A stretch of 64,000 bases of DNA, from positions 2,108,001-2,172,000 of the forward strand of contig JAZGUH010000056.1 in NCBI GenBank assembly GCA_037893225.1, read 5' to 3'. The stretch's first letter is position 1, and the number at the start of each line of letters is the position of its first letter. Below the pieces are notes generated by a model that saw only the letters and a list, made by a program, of their open reading frames with translations, was not told the origin of the DNA and did no database searches. Positions 1-12,100 of this stretch are shown here, one piece after another. Position numbers and translations under genes: made by a program. The stretch comes from Hippasteria phrygiana (Eukaryota > Echinodermata > Asteroidea > Valvatida > Goniasteridae).

Positions 1-1940
1 CGTCAAAAAATCGTGCTGCGCTATCGGTAGATCGTGACGCTATGGACCGATCGCGCTGCCACCATGTACCAGTCAAACACATTTTCTTTCTAATTCACGG
101 CTCTAGAGGATTTTTTTGAAAGGTAAGTAAAGTCCAAGATATCCGTCAGAATCGACTGATAGCGCAGCACGATCGACCGATCGCGCACATCGACCAACAG
201 TGACAATACGCAAGACAAACCACGACTCCCTTAACACAGTAATAAATCGGGCCAAACAAAAAAATGCCTTCAGTTCGGGTCACCCTATTTTCGAAAGCCA
301 TAAAATGTTATTAGGTAGAGGAAGACAAATTAATTCTACGATACCGATTTCCGATCATAATAGGAATTGCCGACCGGGCGTCCGGAATTCCCATATAGTA
401 GCGGTACTTGCCGACATGTGAAACTATGCGTAACTCAAAGATCGTGTACATCTTGTCGATGTTCGGCCGGGAGTACGTGCGCATGCGGCAAAATAAGTAC
501 AGGCTCGATCATGGGGAAAAAACGTCTGCGCCTGCGCATTGCGCAGAGCGGGTCCGTTGTTGGGGGTGTTTATTCATGCAACACCATGCTTTGACGAAGA
601 TTCTAGAACTTCGTAAGTAGGCCCACTCGACAAGATTTGTTCATAAAATCCCGGCGAAAACTAACGAAGAATCGGACCAACAAGGATAGTCAAAATCAGG
701 ATGTGTTTTAATCAAAACAAATTGCGACAAGAAGTGGACCAGTGGTTGAGTGATGTGCGTGATAAACGGCTGTGTGGATAATTTCACGTTTCGCCAACGT
801 GTTACGGTGACGCACCGTGCATGGAGCTGTCAGTTGGCCGGTCACGCCCGCGCGTTGTACGGCATGGACTGCTTTCGTATCGCGGCACTCTGTGCGTGCA
901 GTTTGTGATATGGTGATCGCAGTTTCATATTTATTTTGTTTAGTTTATTGCTTTTGCTGATTAATAGGCTATCAATCATGTATCTATCTTTGTTCTGAAT
1001 AAAAAGGTCGATTATTCACAACACGAGAGTTTTGACTTAACCATACAAGTTTACAGTTTTAAAGAAATAGGAAGGAAAGCTGATTATTTTTACAATACGT
1101 AAATTTTATTTTCCACTTTGCAATGCTCGTATCAAATACAATTCATCAGGCATATGTCTCACAAAGCATCTCAAAATGTGTACATGTACTTCGTTTCGGG
1201 ACCCCTCTAACACAGGTATTGCGTTAATTATTCTCACCTTTAGCATGGAGGTAGAAAATTAACATGTTATGCCTACCAACCGACCCTATTAAATTTTATT
1301 TGAACACTGCTGGTTGTTGGATAGAAGTTGAAATGGAGAACAAATTAGGACAATGGGCAAAACTAATCCAGGCATTTATTTACATGTACGTTGAAAAATC
1401 TGCGGTCGTAAAAATACGACGGCGAACTCGCAGTGATTTCAATTCAATTCAATCCAAGCTTCAGTCCAGCAAAATTGGCACACGTGAAGGGAATTCCCCA
1501 TTAGGGCGTCTATGCTGGTCTTTTTTTCCAGGGTATTTTTGTATTCACGCTGTATATAACATTACACGGTGCACACATATCGCCAATGCTGTGCATGCAA
1601 GAGACATGTGATCGGCTGAACTAAAGTCTACAACGCGTCGTGGCTTCAGACAGTGCAGTTCCCCGACTCCGTTCATGACGTTCAGTAGACCAGTACAGTC
1701 ATGCACTGACTGCTAGCTTCGTTGTCTTCGTTCGGGCACTGAGTTTTCACGCATGCGGTGCAGATAGCGCGGATCGCATGGACGCGGAGCTCGGAGTTAT
1801 TTACACCGGTATGATAATACATCGCAGCATAAAACTGTTCATTTTTCACACACAAATAAAACATCGTTTTTACTCGAGCTCTAATAAAAAAACATGACAT
1901 TTGTGTATGATTAAATTGAGTATAAAGTTTGCTAATTGAC

Positions 1941-2061
1941 ATTGCCGAATATCGGTTCGTCATCGGTTAAACCTTACAAATTTTGCCGATCCGATGTTTT
2001 GCCGATATTGCCAAACATCGGCCCGATCCGATGTCCGATCCGATCATCGGTTAAACCTTAC
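1941..2061. repeat. ATCGG-rich repeat with a 17-bp direct repeat
   Basis: The 17-mer CATCGGTTAAACCTTAC occurs at 1961-1977 and again at 2045-2061, and the DNA between is built from CCGAT/ATCGG words. This composition is typical of subterminal regions of small DNA transposons. No opposite end was identified. Confidence 0.45.
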
Positions 2062-2257
2062 TTGTGACACATCCATGGGCCAACAATGTACAAATCCATG
2101 ATTTGTATTTAGTTTGTCATCATAGTTTATGGCCTTACATACATATTTCCCGATCTGCTGACATCCCTGATGTTGTAAAGTGGATGCGTTATAAATTGTA
2201 CAAAGGAAACGGGAAAAGATTTACTGGTCACTTTTAATGATAAGTTTAAAACAAATG

Positions 2258-2327
2258 TGAACTCTAACATTCCTGAATCCTCCAATTTTAATATGATATT
2301 CCACATACCATATGGAGTTAGGGTTCA
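2258..2327. mobile_element. 70-bp micro-element with TCTAAC/GTTAGGG ends
   Basis: The copy is bounded by GTGAACTCTAAC and GTTAGGGTTCAC. Its interior (CTGAATCC, a TTCCACA-like box) aligns with the 62-bp element at 17092-17153 and with the one-ended copy at 32467-32520 in the opposite orientation. It is probably a miniature non-autonomous element. Confidence 0.5.
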
Positions 2328-2537
2328 CAAAATAAAAAATAAATCTGAGGCAAATCTCTGTTTAGCCTCGCTGATCTTAGGAAGGAGGGAACTAAAGATT
2401 GAGTATCAATCTGTAGTGTCCAGCAGGCTTAAAATGTTAGGAAGAGGTTCAACCTCACAGTAATGCATGGTTTTACAGGGTATCTGGCAGTTATGGTGCT
2501 CTAACTTCAGGTCAAGCCTCTTTAATTTTGCATATCA

Positions 2538-2840
2538 CCCTTACCCCCTAATGGTTCACCAGAACTACCCTGCTAAATCCAGCAGAGTCCAACGGTGACT
2601 CTTATGAGTTTCCCGCTCAATCCAACACAGTCCAACATGCCAAGTTGTTGGGTAACTAAAAATACATTTTAAAAATGACTTGCCTGCTTAATCCAACAGA
2701 ATCCAACTGTGACATATTTTTCTGTTGCCTGCTGAATCCAACAGGATTGTAACACTATGAGTTGGCTGCTCAGATCAATCCAACAGGGTCCAACGGGAAT
2801 ATCAAATTCTTGGATCCTGTTGGATTCAGCATGGTTAGGG
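2538..2840. mobile_element. TTAA-type repeat with iterated AATCCAACA words
   Basis: The element ends GGTTAGGG followed by TTAA at 2841-2844. The interior repeats the phrase AATCCAACAGAATCC with variations. It is the reverse-orientation homologue of 38544-39456, minus the later insertion found there. The left end (CCCTTACCCCCTAATGG) is diverged. Confidence 0.6.
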
Positions 2841-3056
2841 TTAATTAAATTAAAGTAAGGTACCGTGTACATGGTTAGTATTGGGTTTGGATTGAATCCT
2901 AAAGAAATAATTAATAACCCAGCGGCCCAGCCACAGTTTTAAAAAGTCGAGCTGTAAACAAAAATGCAGTATTGTATGACCTGCAGATGTATTATTTTAA
3001 AGCATGATTATTGGTGTGATCTGATGAACATTTTGTTTTTCGTTCTTTTCCTGCAG

Positions 3057-3127
3057 TCTGTGTCAAGAACGGTCCCTGGAGTTGGACTGTACTTCTGTTC
3101 CCTTCACACCCTCAAGACAAAGCTTGG
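3057..3127 (+). CDS. SLC25A38: SLC25A38 exon encoding [10 protein letters not shown]...KLG
   Basis: The acceptor is ttcctgcag and the donor is gtgagt. The exon has 23 codons plus 2 bases. The sequence RTVPGVG is a family hallmark near the end of the first carrier repeat. Confidence 0.93.
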
Positions 3128-6100
3128 GTGAGTATATTGCATTTGGATTGAATTGCTCTAAGCAGATTGTTGCCTTTGGGCCATGGCCTCAAAAGATCAC
3201 AGCATCCTGTTTTGTTTACCTGCGTGGTTTACATGCATGTTGTTTAGAGTCATGGTTCCCCCAACCTTAAACAATAATCCAACAATGGATTGAAACTGCA
3301 CAAACAGCAGCCAGTGGCGTCATCCGGCCTGGTGATACTGTTTTTTTTGCGCCCACAGGCGTCATTTGTACGCAAGGGGTTAATATTCTACCAGTTCTAA
3401 ACCCAATTGATAGCTCGTGTAAGTTATTGATAGTGATGGTTTTGATTGGATCAAATCATAAAAATTGATTGTTTGAAAACTTGTGCCGTTTCTTTTGCTG
3501 AACAATGATCCACATTATGAAGCCAGCACTTACAATGAATGAAAAGTAAAACTGTGGACAACTGGTTGTAAACCTTGGACAAGCAGTGAAAAAACTATGC
3601 TCACCCTACTTTTGATTTTAATGTGTTTAATTCATTCATCTAATGTCGTCCAACACAACTTTTTAATTGATGGGTCTGATGTTTCAACCTCAAAGGATTA
3701 AAAAAAAACACAAGAACAGAAACTGGCAAGTTGGTTAAACGACTTTTAGCTTGCCCATTGTTTCTGTGCACAACGTGGCTTTGAACTCATTGAAGACGTG
3801 TGAATGTAGGCCACCCCAGTTAATACTCCAGTTCGGTATGGTTACAGATGGACCGATCCAAACCCACTACAAGCCATATCCCTGGGCATGTTGGCTCGTT
3901 GCGTGGCTGGGGGTATTATGCTTCCTGTGACTGTAGTCAAGACACGATATGAGGTGAGTCACTTCCGTGTGGCCTCATCGGCCTCGTGCTACTTTCACAG
4001 CAGCTTGCGGTGAACAGAAGCAGTAGTTGCAAAAATAAGCAGAGCCCCAGATTTTAATTCGTCCCCGACTGCTCAAAAAGTATTTATTTGAATCTTCATG
4101 TATGCACACATGCAGTCACTTCTATGAAGTGTAAGCCTACCAAAAACTAGTGTAATCCTTGAAGTCAAATTTCTGGGTTCACCTGATGCAGTCAAATGTT
4201 CCTCATTTTAGTTTCAACAAAATTAGGCCAAAACAAATAGTTCTGCTTCCAGTTACCCTATCTACCCTTAAAAAAAAAAAATTGAAATTACTCCTAAGAA
4301 TTGCTTCAAAAAACCTTGAAATTTATAGTGCCGTGGAAAAAACTAAATAATGAACATGTATTCATTTTGTAAAAATCTTATTTTATGGTCCCCTTAAAGT
4401 CGCCCTATTATCTGAACATTTAAAGCTTCTATGACGTACAATGAGGGCTGTTTAACTGTATTTAACTGTTGTGAGACTGAGTTTTGTTTTGTTTGTCTTT
4501 TTGAGGTCCAGTTTCAAATAATGTGCAAGCTGGGCGTGGTTGCCATATTTTAACGCTGATTTGTTTGGTTTCCAGTTTGTTACCTTGACCGAGGCACTTT
4601 ACATTTTTTTCCTACCCCAATTTTGTTTGTTTAGCTATTCTTTGCCAGACATGAACGTCACGGTTGCTTTATTGTGCCTGTTTGAGAAAAAATGATAAAT
4701 ACCATAGAATCTGCATGGCACAATGCAATTTATATCTGCTAACCAGACATATTCAACAACCCTTGAATTTGTTTGTATTCTAGAGCCAGTTGTACAATTA
4801 TACAACTGTCCGAGGGGCCTTGAAAAGCATCTACAAAACTGAAGGCACAAAAGGTAGGTAGATGGATGTTTTTTTTCAGTAAATTTCTTCGGTTCCTTTT
4901 GAAGGGCACCAGTGAAATGTATTGAAAAGAAAAAAAATCAATTGTCGGAGGAAATTGTTTTTTGTTTTTTTTAATAGATCACAGCTCTGTCTCCACGTTT
5001 ACTGATCCATAAAGTTTTTTGCTTTATTTTTGGTAAATTGTGTGAAAAAAATGTTGTTGCCAGATTCCCATTGACTTGTGCAGAATTCATTGAGTCGCGT
5101 TTATCCATAAAGGGCCTATTGCAAGTCCGCTGTACAGTCTTGTTTGTCATTCCAATCTGGCTAATCAAGTTCTTTTTTCTCTTTGGCTCACTTCCAGTCA
5201 TGTGGAATTGTTCGCTCATTACTCTTATACAAAGCTCCTAGAGTACAATGACTTTTATAGACCATCTGTTGTTTTAAACAATGAGAACAAAGGAGAGTTT
5301 GCTGTAGTTCCTTTTCCTTTCCGATGTTTGAACAACAGTAATTAATGTATGAGAAATGCATTAGATTGACCTTGTAGGAGATGGATTTAACATTCGTAAC
5401 CTTGGTGTGGCAGCCATGGGGGGAGTTTATTCAGAAAAGAAAACTTCAAACAAATGTTTATAGATGGAAAACTGAAATGTTAGCCGGCTGGTTTTGTTTT
5501 CCGTTTGAGAAGTATAAAAAAGTACAGTTTGAACGTAGTGTACACGTTTGGTAATCCTCCAAAAATTTGTTTACTGAATTATTAGGAAATACCTTACGAG
5601 ACTGTAAGTTAACCCCTTGCGTACGGATGACGCCATATGGCGTAAAAACAAAAGTGCAACCAGGCCGGATGACGCCATTTGCCGCTGTTTGTGCAGTTTC
5701 AATCCATTGTTGGATTATTGTTTATGTTACGCTTGACTGCACAAACACATTGTAGCGGTTCGCTTGGCTGCCAGAACTGCTGCGACAGCCCGACGTCTCC
5801 CGTAAAAAAACGTACTCATGGGGTTAATAGTAGTCCTAATCATTCTGTGAAATGATGGCACCAGGTGTGCTGTCGTTGTCAAGTGGAAGTGGCCGGCAAT
5901 CGTTGGAAAATTGCCCTCTTTTCGTCAAGGCACGCGTGGTAACCCGGACGAGTGGCTCGCTCCGGACACGCTGGCATACCCGGGGCGAGTCATTCGTCCA
6001 GGTAGCCACGCGGGCCTTGACTAAAGGCTATCATCCGCCCAACGGTTGAAAACGAACGCCATTTTTGACTCGTGGAACGATATTTCCTATAAAATACTAA

Positions 6101-9100
6101 CCCCCAAATCCGCCCATTTCTGAAAATTCCAACAATGACCAATCATTTACACTACCTTTAACGGGGAAGCTGATAATTAAATAACTGGGAAATAAATCGC
6201 TTGATTTTAATGGATGTATGTTAGTTTTCCATGACAGTAAAATTAATTTGAACACTGCCGTATGTGGGGCTGAAGAGAAAAAGAAAAAAAAACTTCCAAT
6301 TTGTGAGTGCAGATGGCAAGTCACTGTAAGAGTAAAGTCCGAAGTCCTCCGTGATACGGAAAACGGACGGAATTTCACGGAAAATGAGGACAACACGGAA
6401 TTCTATATAAACTGCCAAAAAATGCATGAAAACTTAAAAAGGAACCTAATAAACCGTTATCGTGATTTTTCGTAGTGTTGTATTCATTTCTTTCTTACCA
6501 AATATGCACATCGTACCGGTACTGAAGCAATTGCTGGCCAAACGCACGCACGTACGTGCTGCGACATCACTGGTAACACGGCAGTACTGCAGAGATTCGT
6601 ATGTCATTGGGAACCAGCTGAGTTCGTGTCAAATGCAAATTGAAGTCTTGGTTCCAAGATGCCTTTTGCAGTGCGATTCAACATGCGACAAGCACGCTGC
6701 ATGCAGCGCGTGGTATAAAGAAGGTAAATACGCCGCGCTAGGAATGACCGCAAAGAACGTCTTGAAACCTAGACTACCACATCGCCAGCATTCACAACTG
6801 CTACACGACGACCTGCTGGGCTCTCACCGCGCGCGCAGTGGTACCGGATTGGTGCACAGACAAGATGTCCGTCATGAATTATGCATCACAGAACATCGCA
6901 TCCATTGTATGCATGTACATTGTATGCACGATATTCTGTATGCCCCGCGGCCAGCATGCAGGCGTGCGTTGACAGAGCGAAACTTCAACTTGTGTGTGAT
7001 CGCGGTGTCAGTTTTTTTCGGATTTAATGGCGATATTGAAGGGCGCTTTAACTAAGTTGCAGTGCACATCAACATGCAACCGAAAGCCTGAAGTGAAAGG
7101 TATGTTAAAAGAAACCCGAAGAAAACGGAATTTTAAATTTTAAGAAAACGGAATTTTGATTTTTAGAAAACGGGAAACTTGGGACTTTATGTAAGAGTGA
7201 CAGAGATTTTTCTGATTTTGGCAAAATTTGAAGAATTGTATGCATGCAGTGCATGAAAAAATGAAAGATGTGATGTTCAAACAAATGAAAAATGTCCATT
7301 GACTAGTTCCGAAAGAGGTTTGCAGAGACACTATGTGAAGTGATTAACACAAAGCTGAGAAGTATGACTCTGAAAAACAGGTACTCAAAACCACGCTACT
7401 CGGTTTTGAGTTGCATGTAGTTCATTCACCCTTAACCCTAACGTCCTAGGCATTCATTTTGGGTAACGTACACTTATACTTAAAAAATACAACATAATTT
7501 CTCATATGCCAGTTTAGTAAGAGTACTGCAGAGTTAGGGTTAAAACCTCTCTGTGTATGTACATTTCAGCATGCAAAACCTTAAAATCACATAATCATTT
7601 TTAAACATTTTTTTTTCAAGCACTTTTTCCTTTTCTCTTGTTTTCCTGTCTGCAGGCCTCTTCAGTGGAATGATTGCCACGCTCATGCGTGATGCCCCCT
7701 TCTCCGGAATCTACCTAGTCTTTTATACCCAGACCAAGAAGGCCATACCTGCAGGTAAGCCATCTGTGATGTCGCCTAACTCATTTGATCACTGGGTCGG
7801 TGGTACGCAGTCCACATCAGCTTCTGTTAGCAGTGTCGATGCAAATTCCCAATCTTCCCAAATTCCCAAATTGCAGCAGTAGCCTTTGAGTTTTTAAAAC
7901 AGTCGGCACTGCTTTGGTTATGTGAAGAATAGTCTTTATGGAGAGCACCGTCTTCATAGAGAGCACCGTTCGCGTCAGGCACCCTCGTGATTTGTTTACA
8001 TTGGGAATCTGCGTCATTTGCAGTAAGAGTTTTTGCATTGTGCAGGGCAGGCCAGGCCATCGTTCAGTCATTTAAAGGTAGTACCAGCCACCAGTTTTGT
8101 ATGTTTGATCCTAGGCTGTCGGCTAAGAATTGCTCGTGCAAATGTATGTTGAATGGTGGACGGGCTTTGAGTTGTGCAATGCAAACACTTGCAGGTAAAC
8201 GGATAGCTGATGTGGAGTGGTATTACCCTAGGCAGTGGCAGGTAGGAGTCTACAGCCACGTCTTATCCAGGCCTCTCACTAATCTGGGTTTTCTTTTACA
8301 TTGACAACAACTTAACTTTCAGGTATAACATGAAAATCTCCCCGAAGTTCACTCCGGACACGGTCGCCGATAACAAGCAACCGCCCAGCTTGACTGACCA
8401 ATGAAGGCACAGCGTTCAAAAATCCTGACAAACATGGCTGCTCTTCCCCCCTGTCTGTGATGTTGCCTTAGCCATGGGTTTGTAAGACTAAAAAGATGGG
8501 CGAGAGTCAAGCACCAATACATGAAGCAGCCGTGTTAAAGGGCTTTGGGCCGTCGACGCCTGAATTTTGGGCAGTAAAGAAAGAAATGCCTGGTTCCGAT
8601 CATCTGACGATGAATGCTGGATGTATTTGCGGGTGTCCTCATCGTTGCCTCTTGGCATTTTGGTCTGTATGACTTCAGTGAAACTTTGTCATGAAATATC
8701 TGCTATGTTCATATAAAAAATAAATAATATATAAAACAAACAGAAACTCAGTCAAAGATTCTCAAGGAGTTAAAAAAAAAACTTTAAAAACTGGGACTTT
8801 ATCACAAAGTGACAAAATCATTAAAACCTTGAGAAACATCAAAAATCCTAAAATATTGAAAAGAATGAAACCCTGTAAAGCTGTGTTTTCACTGACAATG
8901 AAATGATGAATGATGACGTCATAATGAATGAAAAACTACTGTCACGTGTTCGTAATTAAAAAGGGCTTTCGGAGCATAAATACTTTTTTTTTTTCTGAGA
9001 AAAGTCAAAGGTTGCAATTTTTGTAAGCGCTTAAACGAAAAAATAATGTTTTCCTTCAGTTTTGTTGGAAGAGACGTGTCACTTTTTGTGATTTTTTTTT

Positions 9101-12100
9101 TTTTACGTGCGGCTTTTTTTTTTTTTTTTTTATGTTTTCAACATAATTTTGTTTGCAGTACATTTCTGACAAAGTTTTATTGTAGATTTCTTTAATTTGC
9201 ATGGTTGAGTTTCTCCATGTTGTATCTTCATTGTACTTGGTGTCAGAGCAGATACCAGTAACACATTTTACTCGGTGCACCAGGGAGCACCCTCCCCGCT
9301 GCGCGTCGCCGAGGGTTGGCACGCTGCGGCCCACCGGGGGTTGGCACGCTGCGGCCCGCCGACCCCCGGCGCCGCCTACCGAATTAGCAATCCTGTATAA
9401 CAAAAGGAGAAGGTTTGCATATTTGGTGCATTCCAGAACTGGCTGTCAGCTGCAGCACGCCGTGCTGAAAAATAACACAAATATTTGAGAAATTTTGGTC
9501 TTCGCTTCGTCGAACTAAAGCAAAAACAAAGCACTACCAGCATTTTCACTTCAATTCTGTGAAATGTGTATTTTTCCCGAGGTCTGATTTTGATTCGGTG
9601 TGCATGGCATGCTATGATGGATGGTAGTGCGTAATTATGCGCATATGATTACTGGTCGATAACGAGCGACACAAAGACAGTGGTCACACAAACCAGAAAA
9701 TACCTGACTTAATTTATTAGATGAAGAGTACATCTTGTAAACTCGCCTTCAACCGTTTACACAACCCTTTGAATCATGCTTTCATACAATATGTACGTCC
9801 TTGACCCAACCCGGCCCGCCAGTCTTTGGTTCCTCGTACCGTGCCCCACGCGCACCAGATACACGACGGTACAACACGCGGCCATCGGGATCCCATGCAG
9901 CACAGCTGCATGGTCGATGCACACACAGAAACCATACCGAAGTCTGCTGTTGTCAGTGTGGTCAGACCACCGCGCGCGCGCCAAATTGCATCCAATAAAA
10001 AAGAACTTCAATTAAGGCAGTATGCAGTTGGATAATTCAGTGTCCATTTGTACTAGTAGAATATATCGTGCTAATGTATGGTGTACCTCAACAATGGCAT
10101 AATAGCGAGAAAATCATACTAGGTTTATGTTTTATCACGTCATGAACAACATATACTGCCCTCCCCCCCCCCCCCCCCCCCCAACTCTGTTTTTAGTGTC
10201 CTGCCAATTTTTGGAAGTAAAACTGAAACTGAAAAAGTAAATGAAACAAATAACTTGCCGGTTCGGTATGAAAATTACTTTTTCACTATGAAAATTATAT
10301 CAGATTTGTCAATCTTTCATTTTCAATTATCAGCTTGGCTCGAATTTTTGGTTACGAGGGTCTGACGGTTCGATTCACATTATTATGTATGTTCTGAAAT
10401 TTGTTGTATCCTCTTGTAAAACTCAATGTCAAAACCTCCATGTTCGAATGAAAATCTCCGTCTAAAACGTGTATGTACATGCACACGTGTTTTTTCAGAG
10501 GGGACATCTGGGTTGACAGTGCGCGGCGGCGGCTCGCCTTGTATAAATGTAAGGCAGCGCGCCGCGGCACGCTTTGTGTGTTCTTGTTTACATAACAATT
10601 TGGGCAAGCACAATAGGGATCGTTTTCTTAGAGGTGAAAATCCAGCCTTGAAAAAGGCGCCGTGGTGCGCCTCGGCGGCTCTCGGTGCACCGAGTAAAAT
10701 GTTACTGGTGTCTGCCCTAATCATTTCGTGCTGTTGCTGCTACGCAAAAAAAAATGTTGCTTTCATTTTGCTGTCAGCAAGTTTTGATACATTGTAATCA
10801 AATAACAATTCATAAAGAATATTATAAGTTGATTTTTAGCCTAGTTTCCATATAGTCGCAATTAATGCCCACAACATTTTTGGTACCAGTTCAAGACATG
10901 ATTTGACAACAAATAATAAATGGCATCTGAACCATCTTAAATTCTCAAGCAAAATGTCTTGTCGTTGGAAGCTGTCATCTCCACAAGTGAATGGAAGCTA
11001 GGCTTTAAGCAAATGTTCTTCATTGTGCCCATGGCTGAACCTTTTTCTTCACCAGATTGAACTCAAAAATTGTCAACCAAAATTTATTGAGTAGCATGCA
11101 GGAAATGTCACCATAAAGTTGGCTAATTGAAAAAAAAAACCTAAAATGTTGTCTCGTCGCTTCTAACTAACGATTGCTAGTCACCCATTCCAGATGAGAG
11201 AATTTATGTTGAAGGCATGTGCCCTGTAGCTCTGTGTTTTATTCTATTATGAAGGTGCGTCTCCGTAGTCAAGTTACACTGTACAAATAAGCAGGTATGC
11301 TTTGAATGGTTGGATGCCTACCTACAGCTGGTCATTAATACACACAACAGATGTGCAGTACACCGTAAACATGCATTGCCAGGAAATAAACTTGAGTTTG
11401 TTTTTTTGACAACGGGGAATTCTGTTGAGGGTGTTTGCCTTAGTTTGTCTTTCATGATATTGAAATTTGCATTCCAGAATCCAGATGCGTGTAGAGTCCT
11501 TGCTACATTCTGCTTCGTGCTTCAATAAACAAGAGTAACAAACTTGTTGCCATTTTTCTACAAATTAGCGAGGCAGAAATGGCATTTGCATATTTCATGT
11601 TCCAAAGACCCGCTTGCATTATTATGTGAGGTTAAAAGTAAGAGTGAGATGCAGTGTAATACCAGAGTTGTATTCGAGTCCCTGCAAGTCCTTTCACAAT
11701 TCCTTTCGCAAGCCCAGTCAGAAGTCCTTTCATAAAGCCGGTCACAAGTAACTAGATGAACAGTGACAAAGGAATGCCTTTGTCACAGCTCATTTGAATA
11801 GCTTGTGATTAGGAATGGAGGGCTTGTGATGGACTTACAGGGACTTGCAGGGACTTGTGAAAGGACTTGCAGGGACTCGAATACAACACTGTGTAATACA
11901 TGTATTAAGTCGGAGTATTGATTAGGAAAGGCCAGTGTGACCTTTGACCTGAGACAGCAATGCAACAAGGAAAAGGCTTTGCTCTGTTATTAACCATTTT
12001 ATTTCTTTACCCGAAATTATATATAGTAGACAGTCACAGTATCCCCACTAATGCATTGAGTATACCAGCTCTTGCTGTCAAACAGGCTGGCTGACAATCG

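Larger units (their letters stand above)
1..3056. other. Left flank and intron upstream of first visible SLC25A38 exon
   Basis: No coding exon could be supported here. The N-terminal third of the carrier, with the first PX[DE]XX[KR] signature, should lie upstream, but no such motif was found in any frame, so its exons are probably left of the window. Bases 1-1940 are low-complexity, CpG-containing sequence with no recognised gene. The remainder holds the repeats listed separately. Confidence 0.4.

Noticed and set aside
6462..7055. A 197-codon open frame in an SLC25A38 intron
   Set aside because: No recognisable domain, no signal or exon borders, and His/Cys-rich composition caused by repeated tgcatg and cacgc words. 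Probably chance.
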